Shown piece after piece: positions 7,158 to 15,457 of a stretch of 64,000 nucleotides of DNA. The stretch covers positions 310,001 to 374,000 of the forward strand of contig NZ_BMLM01000001.1 in the NCBI RefSeq assembly GCF_014645235.1, written 5' to 3'. The position numbers were made by a program, and so were the translations under genes. This stretch comes from Agrococcus terreus. GTDB taxonomy: Bacteria > Actinomycetota > Actinomycetes > Actinomycetales > Microbacteriaceae. Numbering within the stretch: position 1 is the stretch's first letter; every line of letters starts with the position of its first letter. Under the pieces are notes generated by a model that worked only from the letters and a program-made list of their open reading frames with translations, ran no database searches and was not told the DNA's origin.

Positions 7158-8417
7158 ATGGGCTACGCACTCCTCGGCGGCTTCGCCCTCCTGCTCCTCA
7201 TCGGCGCGCCCATCGGCGTCGCCCTCGCGCTCGCCTCCATGTTCGGCATCGAGTTCTTCTCCTCCGTGCCGCTCGAGGTCACCGCCCAGCGCATGATCGC
7301 CGGCATCCGCAGCTTCCCGCTGCTCGCGATCCCGCTCTACATCCTCGCCGGCGCGCTCATGAACGCCTCCGGCATCACCCAGCGCCTCGTCGACTTCGCC
7401 TACGCGATCGTGGGCTCCATACGCGGCGGCCTCGCGCAGGTGACGATCATCACGACCGCGATCTTCGGCGGCATCTCCGGATCCCAGGTCGCCGACACCT
7501 CGAACGTCGGCCGCCTGATGATCCCGCAGATGGTCGCCCGCGGATACAAGCCCACCTACGCGGTGTCCGTGATGGCGACCGCGGGCGCGATGTTCGTGAC
7601 GATCCCGCCGAGCATCAACCTGATCGTCTACGGCGTCCTCGCGCAGGCGTCTATCGCCGACCTCTTCTTCTACGGCCTGCTCATCGGCATCGCGTTCGTC
7701 GTGGTCCTCATGGCTGCGGCGTACGTCGCCGCGATCATCCAGGGCCAGCCGGCGGAGGCGCGTGAGAGCTTCGGCAACGTCATGCGAGCGATGGGCCGGG
7801 CCGTTTGGTCGCTGCTGCTGCCGGTCGTGATCATCGGCGGCATCCGCATGGGCATCTTCACGCCCACCGAGGGCGGCGCCGTGGCCGTGTTCTACGCGCT
7901 CATCATCGGCTTCTTCGTGCACCGCGAGCTCACCTGGAAGAAGATCGTGCACTCCCTCACGGAGTCCGGTCTGCTCGTGGGCGTCATCATGCTCGTGATC
8001 GCGGCCGCTCAGATGTACTCGTGGGCGCTCATCTCCGGGCAGATCCCGCAGCAGATCACGCAGGCGATGCTGTCGCTGACCGAGAACCCGCTGCTGATCC
8101 TGCTGCTGATAAACCTCCTGCTGCTCATCATCGGCACGGTCATCGAGACGAACGCCGCGCTCATTGTGTTCGTGCCGCTGCTGCTGCCGGTCGCGACCGC
8201 CGTCGGCATCGATCCCGTGCACCTCGGCCTCATCATGGTGGTCAACCTCGGCATCGGACTGCTCACGCCGCCAGTCGGCCTGGTCTTGCTCGTGGCGAGC
8301 AAGATCGGGAAGCTCTCGATCTCCGAGATCATCCGTCCGATGCTGCCGTGGTTCGGCCTGTGCCTGGTGTTCCTCGCTGGTGTGACGTACCTGCCGTTCG
8401 TGTTCGGTTGGGTGTAG
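7158..8417 (+). CDS. dctM: TRAP transporter large permease DctM
   Basis: A 419-residue highly hydrophobic protein with about 12 membrane segments and DctM motifs such as GGISGSQVADTSNVG, IPPSINLIVYG and GLLTPPVGLVL. It is the transport subunit that moves substrate handed over by DctP. The start lies 2 bases after dctQ, so the two are one operon. A strong hairpin follows at 8446-8467. Substrate as for DctP: most likely a four-carbon sugar acid, judged from the otn genes. Confidence 0.9.
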   Translation: MGYALLGGFALLLLIGAPIGVALALASMFGIEFFSSVPLEVTAQRMIAGIRSFPLLAIPLYILAGALMNASGITQRLVDFAYAIVGSIRGGLAQVTIITTAIFGGISGSQVADTSNVGRLMIPQMVARGYKPTYAVSVMATAGAMFVTIPPSINLIVYGVLAQASIADLFFYGLLIGIAFVVVLMAAAYVAAIIQGQPAEARESFGNVMRAMGRAVWSLLLPVVIIGGIRMGIFTPTEGGAVAVFYALIIGFFVHRELTWKKIVHSLTESGLLVGVIMLVIAAAQMYSWALISGQIPQQITQAMLSLTENPLLILLLINLLLLIIGTVIETNAALIVFVPLLLPVATAVGIDPVHLGLIMVVNLGIGLLTPPVGLVLLVASKIGKLSISEIIRPMLPWFGLCLVFLAGVTYLPFVFGWV

Positions 8418-8445
8418 TCGGCGAGCCGCCAGACGCTCGTGGCGG

Positions 8446-8467
8446 CCCCGGTGCACGCGCACCGGGG
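8446..8467 (+). terminator. Hairpin after dctM
   Basis: CCCCGGTGC and its exact complement around a 4-base loop (ACGC), 29 bases past the dctM stop. No U-tract follows, usual for high-GC actinobacteria. It separates the transporter from the next gene, whose own promoter lies at about 8487. Confidence 0.65.
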
Positions 8468-8486
8468 TCACCCGTGAGTACCGGGA

Positions 8487-8492
8487 TACCGT
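8487..8492 (+). promoter_or_regulatory. Candidate -10 (TACCGT) for a leaderless transcript of the pyrophosphohydrolase gene
   Basis: TACCGT lies 6 bases before the ATG at 8499, so transcription would begin at or next to the start codon. No ribosome site is visible, which fits. The -35 region is poor. Confidence 0.4.
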
Positions 8493-8498
8493 GAACCC

Positions 8499-8819
8499 AT
8501 GACCGACGACCGCGTGCTCGCCGCCCTGCGCGCCTTCGTCGCCGAGCGCGACTGGGCCCAGTTCCACACCGCTCCCAACCTCGCCAAGAGCGTGTCGATC
8601 GAGGCGGCCGAGCTGCTCGAATGCTTCCAGTGGAGCGATGAGGCCGACGAGGCGCGGGTGCGCGAGGAGCTCGCCGACGTCCTCACCTACTGCCTGCTCC
8701 TGGCCGACCGCATCGGCGCCGACCCGGCGCAGCTCGTGCTCGACAAGCTCGAGACGACGAAGCAGAAGTACCCGGTCGACCTCGCTAAGGGCTCGATGAT
8801 CAAGTACGACCGGCGCTGA
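8499..8819 (+). CDS. MazG-like nucleotide pyrophosphohydrolase
   Basis: A 106-residue all-alpha NTP pyrophosphohydrolase of the iMazG/DCTPP1-like type. The metal-binding glutamates are seen in SIEAAELLE and the second pair in EELADVL, with conserved W near FQWSDE and the C-terminal K..YPV segment. Such enzymes cleave (d)NTPs to NMP and pyrophosphate, in house-cleaning or in antiviral nucleotide depletion. The next gene, a GIY-YIG/DUF2075 helicase, begins 8 bases after its stop, so the two form an operon. A transcript without leader is suggested by the promoter position. Confidence 0.85.
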   Translation: MTDDRVLAALRAFVAERDWAQFHTAPNLAKSVSIEAAELLECFQWSDEADEARVREELADVLTYCLLLADRIGADPAQLVLDKLETTKQKYPVDLAKGSMIKYDRR

Positions 8820-8827
8820 CGACGACC

Positions 8828-10546
8828 GTGCCGACCATCCACGAGCTGCCCTTCGACGACGCGTCGATGCGCGCCTGGGCCGGGGCCGACCCTCGCGCCA
8901 CGAACTGGCCCGTCGTCTACACGCTGGAGGGCGGATCCGAGGTCTACGTCGGCGAGACGCTCAACATGCGCAAGCGCGCCGAGCAGCACCTCAAGGGCGA
9001 GCGGCAGCACCTCCAGCGAGCGCACGTGGTGGTCGACGAGACCTTTCACAAGTCCGCGTGCCTCGATCTCGAGTCGTTCCTCATCCGGCTGTTCAGCGGC
9101 GACGCCGCTCGGACGGTGCTCAATCGCAACACAGGCATCGTCGACGCCGACTACTACCGGCGCGACGAGTACCAGGCGCGCTTCGACACCGTCTTCGACG
9201 AGCTCCGCAGCCGCGGCCTCTTCACGCGCAGCATCCCGGAGATCCGCAACTCCGACCTCTTCAAGCTCTCGCCCTTCAAGGCGCTCACGGTCGACCAGGC
9301 CGCCGCGACGGCCGACATCGTCGAATCGCTGTTCCACGACCTCGAGGCCGGTGTGCAGAGCACGAGCATCGTGCAGGGCAACCCGGGCACGGGCAAGACG
9401 ATCGTCGCGATCTACCTCATGAAGCTGCTCGCCGACATCGCCGCGGCGGATCGCGACGAGGAGCCGACCGGCGAGTCGCTCTTCGACGACTTCTTCACGG
9501 CAGGGCACCGCGAGCTGCTCGGTTCGGCCCGAATCGGACTCGTCGTGCCCCAGCAGTCGCTCCGAGCCTCCATCCGTCGCGTCTTCTCGCACACGCCGAA
9601 CCTCGACCCGTCGATGGTGCTCTCGCCGTTCCAGGTCGGGCACAGCGAGGAGCGCTTCGACGTGCTCGTCGTCGACGAGGCGCACCGGCTCTCGCAACGA
9701 GCCGCACAGGCCGTCGGCGTGCAGACCCGCGACTTCCGCCTCATCACCGAGCGCCTCTTCGGCGAGGACGACCACGCCCGGTCGCAGCTCGACTGGATCG
9801 AGGCGAGGGCCGAGCATCGCATCGTGATGCTCGACGAGCTGCAGGCAGTGCGCCCCTCCGACCTGCCCGCCGAGGTCGTGGGCCCGCTCGTCGAGCGCGC
9901 GGCAGCCGACGGGCGAGTCCACCGGCTCGCGACGCAGATGCGCGTCGCGGCCGGCACCGACTACGTCGCGTTCGTCCGCGATGCGCTCGCCGCGGAAGGC
10001 GACGCGACCGTCGTGCGGCCCGACCTCGGCGAGTACGACCTGCGCTTCTTCGAGAATGCCGCCGCGATGCGCGAGGCGATCCTCCAGCGCGACGACGAGG
10101 TCGGGCTGTCGCGGATGCTGGCTGGCTATGCCTGGCGGTGGCGCAGCAACAAGGATCGATCCGCGCCCGACATCGAGGTCGACGGCCTCGAGCTGCAGTG
10201 GAACCGGACGGCGACGGAGTGGATCCGCTCCCGGACCTCGCGCGAGGAGGTCGGGTCGATCCACACGGTGCAGGGCTACGACCTGAACTACGCCGGGGTG
10301 CTCATCGGCCGCGACGTCGGCTGGGACGCCGAACGCCGTCGCGTCGTGTTCCGCCGCGAGCACTACTTCGACGCGCGCGGCAAGGCGAACAACAACATCC
10401 GCGGCATCGCCTACTCGGATGAGGACCTGCGCACCTTCGTCCTCAACATCTATGCGGTGCTGCTCACCCGCGGGATGCTCGGCACCTACGTGCACGTCGT
10501 CGATCGGGACCTGCGGGAGGCGCTCCGTCCTTCGTTCGCTCGATAG
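8828..10546 (+). CDS. GIY-YIG nuclease fused to DUF2075 (Schlafen-like) ATPase/helicase
   Basis: A 572-residue two-domain protein. Residues about 27-120 are a GIY-YIG-type nuclease (VVY at 29-31, YVG at 40-42, R in NMRKRAEQH). The rest is a DUF2075 P-loop ATPase: Walker A GNPGTGKT near 184-191, Walker B VLVVDEAHRLS near 278-288, a TQMR motif and, near 475, the VGSIHTVQGYD motif VI-like segment. The family is predicted to unwind or translocate on nucleic acid and is often linked with defence. Start is GTG at 8828, 8 bases after the pyrophosphohydrolase, with little ribosome site; coupling is likely. Anti-phage or DNA-processing function is inferred, not shown. Confidence 0.8.
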   Translation: MPTIHELPFDDASMRAWAGADPRATNWPVVYTLEGGSEVYVGETLNMRKRAEQHLKGERQHLQRAHVVVDETFHKSACLDLESFLIRLFSGDAARTVLNRNTGIVDADYYRRDEYQARFDTVFDELRSRGLFTRSIPEIRNSDLFKLSPFKALTVDQAAATADIVESLFHDLEAGVQSTSIVQGNPGTGKTIVAIYLMKLLADIAAADRDEEPTGESLFDDFFTAGHRELLGSARIGLVVPQQSLRASIRRVFSHTPNLDPSMVLSPFQVGHSEERFDVLVVDEAHRLSQRAAQAVGVQTRDFRLITERLFGEDDHARSQLDWIEARAEHRIVMLDELQAVRPSDLPAEVVGPLVERAAADGRVHRLATQMRVAAGTDYVAFVRDALAAEGDATVVRPDLGEYDLRFFENAAAMREAILQRDDEVGLSRMLAGYAWRWRSNKDRSAPDIEVDGLELQWNRTATEWIRSRTSREEVGSIHTVQGYDLNYAGVLIGRDVGWDAERRRVVFRREHYFDARGKANNNIRGIAYSDEDLRTFVLNIYAVLLTRGMLGTYVHVVDRDLREALRPSFAR

Positions 10547-10621
10547 TTCGGCAATTCACTGAGTCGGTCTCAGCGATGTCGTCGCTCCGCGCTACTGTCG
10601 TGGCAATCCCGGGAGGTAGAT

Positions 10622-11719
10622 GTGGAATTCAGCGATCGCCTGAACGCGTTGGCGACGAAGGTGCAGAACCAGAAGTCGGCCATTCAGACCGAAGAGGCAA
10701 CGAAGAACGCGTTCATCATGCCGTTCATCTCGTCGATCCTCGGCTATGACGTGTTCAACCCGCTCGAGGTCGTGCCTGAGTTCACCGCGGATGTCGGCCT
10801 CAAGAAGGGCGAGAAGATCGATTACGCCATCCTCCGCGATGGCGAGGTGCAGATCCTGCTGGAGTGCAAGGCGTCAGTCGGCAACCTCAAGTTCGAGCAC
10901 GCATCCCAGCTCTTCCGGTATTTCGCCGTGACGAACGCGCGGATCGCGGTTCTGACGAACGGCGAGGTCTATCAGTTCTTCACGGATCTCGATCGCCCCA
11001 ACCGCATGGACGAGAAGCCGTTCCTCGTCTTGGATCTCTCCGACATCGACGAATCGATCGTGCCCGAGCTCCGCAAGCTGACGAAGGAGAACTTCGATCT
11101 CGATTCCGTCATCAGCGCTGCCGAGGAGTTGAAGTACGTCGGGGCGATCAAGCGAGCTATCGGGGAGCAGTTCAAGGAGCCGACCGACGACTGGGTGCGG
11201 TTCTTCACCACGCGCGTCTACGAGGGCGCCTTCACGCAGAAGGTTCGAGAGCAGTTCTCCACCCTCGTCGCGAAGGCGGGCAAGCAGTATCTGAGCGACC
11301 AGGTGAACGACCGGCTCAAGACTGCGCTCGGCGCGACCGGTTACACGCCGGCGCCGGTGTCCGAGTCGGCGACGGCCGTCGCCAGCGAGCCGATCGCCGA
11401 GAAGGATCTCGACCGCGACACCGAGGTCGACACGACGCTCGAGGAGCTCGAGGGTTACCAGATCGTCAAGGCGATCGCCTGCAGCGAGGTCAAGCCTCCG
11501 CGTATCGTGCACCGCGACGCCAAGTCATACTTCGCGATCCTGCTCGACGACAACAACCGCAAGCCGATCGCCCGACTGCATTTCAACGGCCTGAAGCAGA
11601 AGTACCTCGGTCTCTTCGACGACGCGAAGGTGGAGACCAAGCATCCCCTCGAGTCGCTCGACGACATCTACAGGCACGCGAATGCTATCCGTGAGGCTGT
11701 TCGCCGCTACCGGGGGTAG
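10622..11719 (+). CDS. Stand-alone HsdR N-terminal-domain (type I restriction-like) nuclease
   Basis: A 365-residue protein starting at GTG 10622 behind GGGAGG. The N-terminal 160 residues match the HsdR_N PD-(D/E)xK nuclease domain: KIDYAILRDGEVQILLECKAS carries the catalytic D, E and K in the usual spacing, followed by QLFRYFAVT. No helicase or methylase partner is present, so this is not a classic type I system. Residues about 270-365 form a separate C-terminal domain (EGYQIVKAIACSEV onwards). GC content is visibly lower than in the flanking metabolic genes, suggesting transfer. It lies directly after the DUF2075 gene with its own upstream region of 75 bases. Confidence 0.75.
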   Translation: MEFSDRLNALATKVQNQKSAIQTEEATKNAFIMPFISSILGYDVFNPLEVVPEFTADVGLKKGEKIDYAILRDGEVQILLECKASVGNLKFEHASQLFRYFAVTNARIAVLTNGEVYQFFTDLDRPNRMDEKPFLVLDLSDIDESIVPELRKLTKENFDLDSVISAAEELKYVGAIKRAIGEQFKEPTDDWVRFFTTRVYEGAFTQKVREQFSTLVAKAGKQYLSDQVNDRLKTALGATGYTPAPVSESATAVASEPIAEKDLDRDTEVDTTLEELEGYQIVKAIACSEVKPPRIVHRDAKSYFAILLDDNNRKPIARLHFNGLKQKYLGLFDDAKVETKHPLESLDDIYRHANAIREAVRRYRG

Positions 11720-11738
11720 GGAGCGAAGGCGGATCCGA

Positions 11739-12599
11739 CTAGTTGTGGTTCATGCCATGGCGTCGAGTATCGAGCGCCTGCTTCCAGAACGCTTCCCGCT
11801 GCAGCACGGTTGCCGCACTCGTCTTGGGATCGAAGATCTCCAGGATCGAGTACTGGAAGTGCTCGATGAGATGACCGTCGCCGGCTGAGGAGCGCAAGTC
11901 CTCGAACCCCTTGTTGCCTCCGCTCAGGTTCCAGACATCGGCGTAGCTCGACCACCGCTGCCAGAGCCCGTTGGCCTCTCCTGACGCCGACCCAATGTAG
12001 AGGGCGCCATCGCTCAGGTCCGTGATGACATAGACACCCTTCACGCTCGATAGCGCGTCCTTCCAGCTCGGCTCGTCATTGGCAATGATGCGCTGGAGTT
12101 CGTGGTGTCGCAGTCTGACGTTCTGGTAGCCGGGGAAGGTTCCGAGCTTCACGTCGGGTGCCAGCTCGTACACCTCCGGTGCAAGACGGCTCTCCTGGAG
12201 GCGGTCGTACTTCCGCAGGTACAGGTCGCGGCCGATCGGTTGTCGCAGCTTGACGATGAGGCGCTTGATGTAGTCCTCGTGCATCGGCACGGGAGTGAGG
12301 TCGTATCCGTATCCGCCGATGATCTCGGGGACGACCTTCCGGACTAGGAAGAAGCCACCGAAAATGAAGTACTGCGGCCCGTACGGGTAGTACTGCGCGA
12401 ACGACATCAGGTACTCGGCATCGCCCAAGTTGTTGTTCTGCTGCTTCGCGCGGTAGCGGCTCATGTTCAGCCACTCCTCTTGGTTCTCCTCGAGCAGCAG
12501 GTCCCATGCCGCGACGCCGCCGACGCCCGCGCGGATGTTGAACTTCACCTTCGTCCGTGAGGGTTCAGGGACGGGCAGGAAGTCAGTGAAACGGATCAT
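11739..12599 (-). CDS. GIY-YIG nuclease-domain protein
   Basis: A 286-residue protein. The C-terminal 100 residues carry a GIY-YIG nuclease core: GVYVITD near 188, ALYIGSA near 200, then a W/R-rich helix (LWQRWSSYAD). The first 180 residues belong to no family I recognise and may bind DNA or a partner. GC is about 60% by eye, clearly below its neighbours, a sign of transfer. Its ATG (12597-12599) overlaps the stop of the alpha/beta hydrolase (ATGA), so it is translated from the metabolic operon at 13420-14808. Its stop faces the HsdR-like gene with only 19 bases between. Confidence 0.7.
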   Translation of the reverse strand: MIRFTDFLPVPEPSRTKVKFNIRAGVGGVAAWDLLLEENQEEWLNMSRYRAKQQNNNLGDAEYLMSFAQYYPYGPQYFIFGGFFLVRKVVPEIIGGYGYDLTPVPMHEDYIKRLIVKLRQPIGRDLYLRKYDRLQESRLAPEVYELAPDVKLGTFPGYQNVRLRHHELQRIIANDEPSWKDALSSVKGVYVITDLSDGALYIGSASGEANGLWQRWSSYADVWNLSGGNKGFEDLRSSAGDGHLIEHFQYSILEIFDPKTSAATVLQREAFWKQALDTRRHGMNHN

Positions 12600-13411
12600 G
12601 CGCTCTCTCCTGCTCGTGATGCGAAGTTGGCCAGCCCGCCGTTGACTGCCCGCCACTGCTCCATGTTCGTCGCGTGGCCCGCGCGCTCGACGACCGCCGA
12701 TGATCCGCGAGGCGCCAGCGCGGCGGCAGCGGCGGCATGCGAGGACGGCCAGTACTCGCTCTCGGCCCCGGCCACGAACAGCACCGGCCGCGAGAACGAG
12801 GCGATCACCGTCCTCCAATCGGCTCGAGCGTGGTCGTTCAGGAGCCCGAGGTCGCCCGGCCTGAATTCGCGCGAGACGCCCGCCATCGCCCGCAGAAGCC
12901 GCAGCGTGCGCACGGGCTTCCGCCACAGCGGCGTGCCCATCCCCGTCTCGGGGATCGTCGTCGCGAAGTAGGTGTCGCGGTTCGCGGCGTCGTAGCCGTA
13001 GAAGCCGTGGTCCCAGCCGTCGCCGTTCAGCATCCGCGGCGTCTGGTCCACCGACACCGCCGCCCGCACGCGCGACTCCCCGAACTCGGCGACGTAGGCC
13101 CAGATCGTCGACGCGCCCATCGAGCCGCCGACGAGCACCGCATCCGAGATCCCGAGGTGCCGCAGCAGCACGTCGACATCGGAGGCGCGGGTCGCCATCG
13201 TGGTCCCGACCGGCGACGGATCCGCGGCGCCGTGCCCGCGCAGGTCGAGCACCGTCACACGGTACCCGGCCGCCACGAGCGCCGGCACCTGGAACCGCCA
13301 CGAGGTGCCGGGCGCGCGGAAGCCGGCGAGCAGCACGACAGCGGCGCCAGAGGCGGGCCCGTGCTGCGAGTACGCCAGCCGGACGCCGTCGGGAGCGGTG
13401 AGGAACGGCAC
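12596..13411 (-). CDS. Alpha/beta-fold hydrolase
   Basis: A 271-residue alpha/beta hydrolase starting at GTG 13411 behind GGAGG. Visible features are the oxyanion segment AGFRAPGTSW, DLRGHGAAD, the nucleophile elbow GGSMGAS (Ser) and the terminal His in AGHATNME. The family covers esterases, haloperoxidase-like enzymes and C-C hydrolases; the substrate cannot be named. The gene starts 8 bases after the GlcD-type oxidase and overlaps the next gene by 4 bases, so the three are one operon. Confidence 0.8.
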   Translation of the reverse strand: MPFLTAPDGVRLAYSQHGPASGAAVVLLAGFRAPGTSWRFQVPALVAAGYRVTVLDLRGHGAADPSPVGTTMATRASDVDVLLRHLGISDAVLVGGSMGASTIWAYVAEFGESRVRAAVSVDQTPRMLNGDGWDHGFYGYDAANRDTYFATTIPETGMGTPLWRKPVRTLRLLRAMAGVSREFRPGDLGLLNDHARADWRTVIASFSRPVLFVAGAESEYWPSSHAAAAAALAPRGSSAVVERAGHATNMEQWRAVNGGLANFASRAGESA

Positions 13412-13419
13412 GTGACCTC

Positions 13420-14808
13420 CTAGGTCGAGAGCCCCGGGAACGCCTTCCCGGGGTTGAGGATGCCCTGCGGGTCGAGGGCCTGCTTGATGGCGCGGTGCAT
13501 CGCGAGCACCTCGGGCGAGAGCTCCGCCGCCGCGCCCGGAAGCTTCAGCAGCCCCACGCCGTGCTCGCCCGTGACGGTGCCGCCGAGGTCGCGGCACGCC
13601 TCGACGATGCGGTCGAACGCCTCCTTCGCGCGGCCCCGCGCATGCGCGTCGCCCTCCGGCGCGATGATGAGCGGATGCAGGTTGCCGTCGCCCGCGTGGG
13701 CGATGTTCGCGATCGTCACGTCGTGCTCGAGCGCGATCGCCTCGATGCGCGCGAGCATCTCGGGCACCGCGCGGCGCGGCACGCAGACGTCCTCGGTGAG
13801 CACCGGGCCGAGCCGCTCGAGCGACGGATACGCGAGGCGGCGGGCGAGGAAGAGGCGGTCGGCGTCCTCCGGATCGACGGACCGCGACACCGACGTCGCG
13901 CCGGCCGCGGTCATGTGCTCGGCGACCCGCGCGGCCAGCGCCTCACCCGCGGCGCCCGGCTCGTCGACGCGCGCGAGCAGCAGCGCCGCCTGCCCGGTCG
14001 GCAGGTCGAGGTGCTGCCAGGCCGCGACGGCGTCGAGGCAGGTGCGGTCGATGAGCTCGAGCGCCGACGGGATGATGCCGTCGGCCGAGATCGCCGCCAC
14101 GGCGACGCCCGCCGCGTGCAGCGACGCGAACGACCCGACGATCGCGCGGTCCTCGCGCCCGGCGAGCGGCCGCAGCTTCACCGTCGCGTCCACGACGATC
14201 CCGAGCGTGCCCTCGCTGCCCACGAGCAGCTGCGCCAGCTGGTAGCCGGTCGAGCCCTTCGCGGTGCGCCGCCCGACGCGCGCCACCGACCCGTCGGCCA
14301 GCACGACCGTGAGCGCGATCACCGCATCCGCCGTCACGCCGTACTTCACGCAGCACAATCCGCCGGCGTTCGTCGCCACGTTGCCGCCGATCGTCGAGAT
14401 CGCGCTCGACGCCGGATCCGGCGGGTACCAGAGGCCGTGCTCGGCCACGGCGGCGCGCAGCGCGTCGTTGAGCACCCCCGCCTCGGCCACCGCGAAGCGC
14501 TCGCCCGCGTCGATCTCGAGGATGCGCGTCATCCGCTCGAGCGACAGCACGACCGACCCCGCGGTCGCGTTCGCGCCGCCCGAGAGCCCGGTGCCGGCGC
14601 CGCGCGGGACGATCGGCGTGCCCGTCGCGGCGCACGCGTGGACGACCGCGACGACGTCGTCGATCGACTCGGCGAAGACCACCGCGAGCGGGGGAGCGAA
14701 GTCGGCCCACTCGGCGTCGTCGTGCGCGTACGCCTCCCGCACCGCGTCGTCGAGGCCGAGCTGGTCGTCGCGCAGCGCGCCCCGCAGTCGGTCGAGCACT
14801 CCCTGCAT
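13420..14808 (-). CDS. FAD-linked 2-hydroxyacid oxidase, GlcD family
   Basis: About 462 residues from the ATG at 14808, chosen because GGAGG lies 5 bases upstream; an in-frame ATG at 14844 has no such site. The N-terminal half is a PCMH-type FAD domain (PRGAGTGLSGGA, STIGGNVATNAGG, GSEGTLGIV). The C-terminal half has the GlcD/D-lactate dehydrogenase cap and active-site segments HAGDGNLHP and TGEHGVG. Members oxidise glycolate, D-lactate or D-2-hydroxyglutarate. No GlcE/GlcF partner is next to it, so a single-subunit D-2-hydroxyacid dehydrogenase is more likely. Confidence 0.85.
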   Translation of the reverse strand: MQGVLDRLRGALRDDQLGLDDAVREAYAHDDAEWADFAPPLAVVFAESIDDVVAVVHACAATGTPIVPRGAGTGLSGGANATAGSVVLSLERMTRILEIDAGERFAVAEAGVLNDALRAAVAEHGLWYPPDPASSAISTIGGNVATNAGGLCCVKYGVTADAVIALTVVLADGSVARVGRRTAKGSTGYQLAQLLVGSEGTLGIVVDATVKLRPLAGREDRAIVGSFASLHAAGVAVAAISADGIIPSALELIDRTCLDAVAAWQHLDLPTGQAALLLARVDEPGAAGEALAARVAEHMTAAGATSVSRSVDPEDADRLFLARRLAYPSLERLGPVLTEDVCVPRRAVPEMLARIEAIALEHDVTIANIAHAGDGNLHPLIIAPEGDAHARGRAKEAFDRIVEACRDLGGTVTGEHGVGLLKLPGAAAELSPEVLAMHRAIKQALDPQGILNPGKAFPGLST

Positions 14809-14878
14809 CCGCGCCTCCGCATCGTCGCCTGGCCGTGCGCCCATCCGATCACACGCGGCCGCGAGCCGCGCAGAGGAC

Positions 14879-14990
14879 GTGCACGGATCGGCCCCTCGAG
14901 AGCGCCGAAGACGGCGGTCCGGTGCACCTACGCAGCGAGAGGTGCACCGATCTGCCCCGCGCGCGGTGCCGACAGGACCGCTCGGTGCAC
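14879..14990. repeat. Pair of 49-base GTGCAC-bounded units
   Basis: Two units of exactly 49 bases (14879-14927 and 14942-14990), each beginning and ending with GTGCAC, separated by 14 bases. Both start GTGCACnGATCnGCCCC and their ends are partly complementary, so each could fold into a hairpin. The same 49-14-49 layout recurs at 47839-47950, and a single unit lies at 20885-20933. All three places are intergenic. Confidence 0.8.
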
Positions 14991-15000
14991 GTCGAGCTCG

Positions 15001-15351
15001 TCAGCCCTCCGAGTCGCCCGCCGAGCCGGCCGCCTGCGGGAACCCCGCAGGGCTCGGCTCCTTCAGCTCCACGAGGATCGCGTGGCCGTCGCTCGAGCCG
15101 ACGTTCTCGCCGACGTGCGACTCCTCGGGCACCCACTGGGCCACGCCCGACTCGAGCGTCCGGTCGGTCGTCCGCGAGCCGTGCTCCAGCCTCAGCTCGA
15201 ACGAGGAGAGCGGGATGAGCACGCTGTCGGGGTGATGGTGCGCGCTGCTCCTGGCACCGGGCGAGTCGCGGTACTCGAGCACGCGCACGCGCTCGTTCTC
15301 GAACACCACGGTGTACAGACCGGGATCGGTCGAGACGGCGTCGTCATCCAT
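15001..15351 (-). CDS. Small cupin-domain protein
   Basis: A 116-residue single-domain cupin. The metal-binding motif is seen as SSAHHHPDSVLIPL (histidines) followed by E in SFELRLEHG, and the second motif region as VPEESHVGENVGS with DGHAILVELKEP. Such small cupins bind a metal and act as isomerases, dioxygenases or sensors; no substrate can be assigned. The ATG at 15351 was chosen because the upstream extension lacks coding character. No ribosome site is visible, so a short-leader or leaderless transcript is possible. Its stop lies close to the repeat pair at 14879-14990. Confidence 0.7.
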   Translation of the reverse strand: MDDDAVSTDPGLYTVVFENERVRVLEYRDSPGARSSAHHHPDSVLIPLSSFELRLEHGSRTTDRTLESGVAQWVPEESHVGENVGSSDGHAILVELKEPSPAGFPQAAGSAGDSEG

Positions 15352-15411
15352 GCGGCGGACCGTACACCCGCGTCCTGCGAGCGTGGGGGACGGATGCTCG
15401 CCGCGCACGCG

Positions 15412-15443
15412 GACGGGCCGCCGCCCGGAGGCAGCGGCCCGTC
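15412..15443 (-). terminator. Hairpin after the small membrane protein gene
   Basis: GACGGGCCGC and its exact complement flank a 12-base loop, just past the stop of the leftward gene at 15458. Role inferred from position. Confidence 0.5.
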
Positions 15444-15457
15444 GCGGAGCAGGGGGC

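Noticed and set aside
8446-8467. GTGCAC inside the hairpin after dctM as another 49-base unit
   Set aside because: There is no second GTGCAC at 49 bases and the motif is simply part of the stem.
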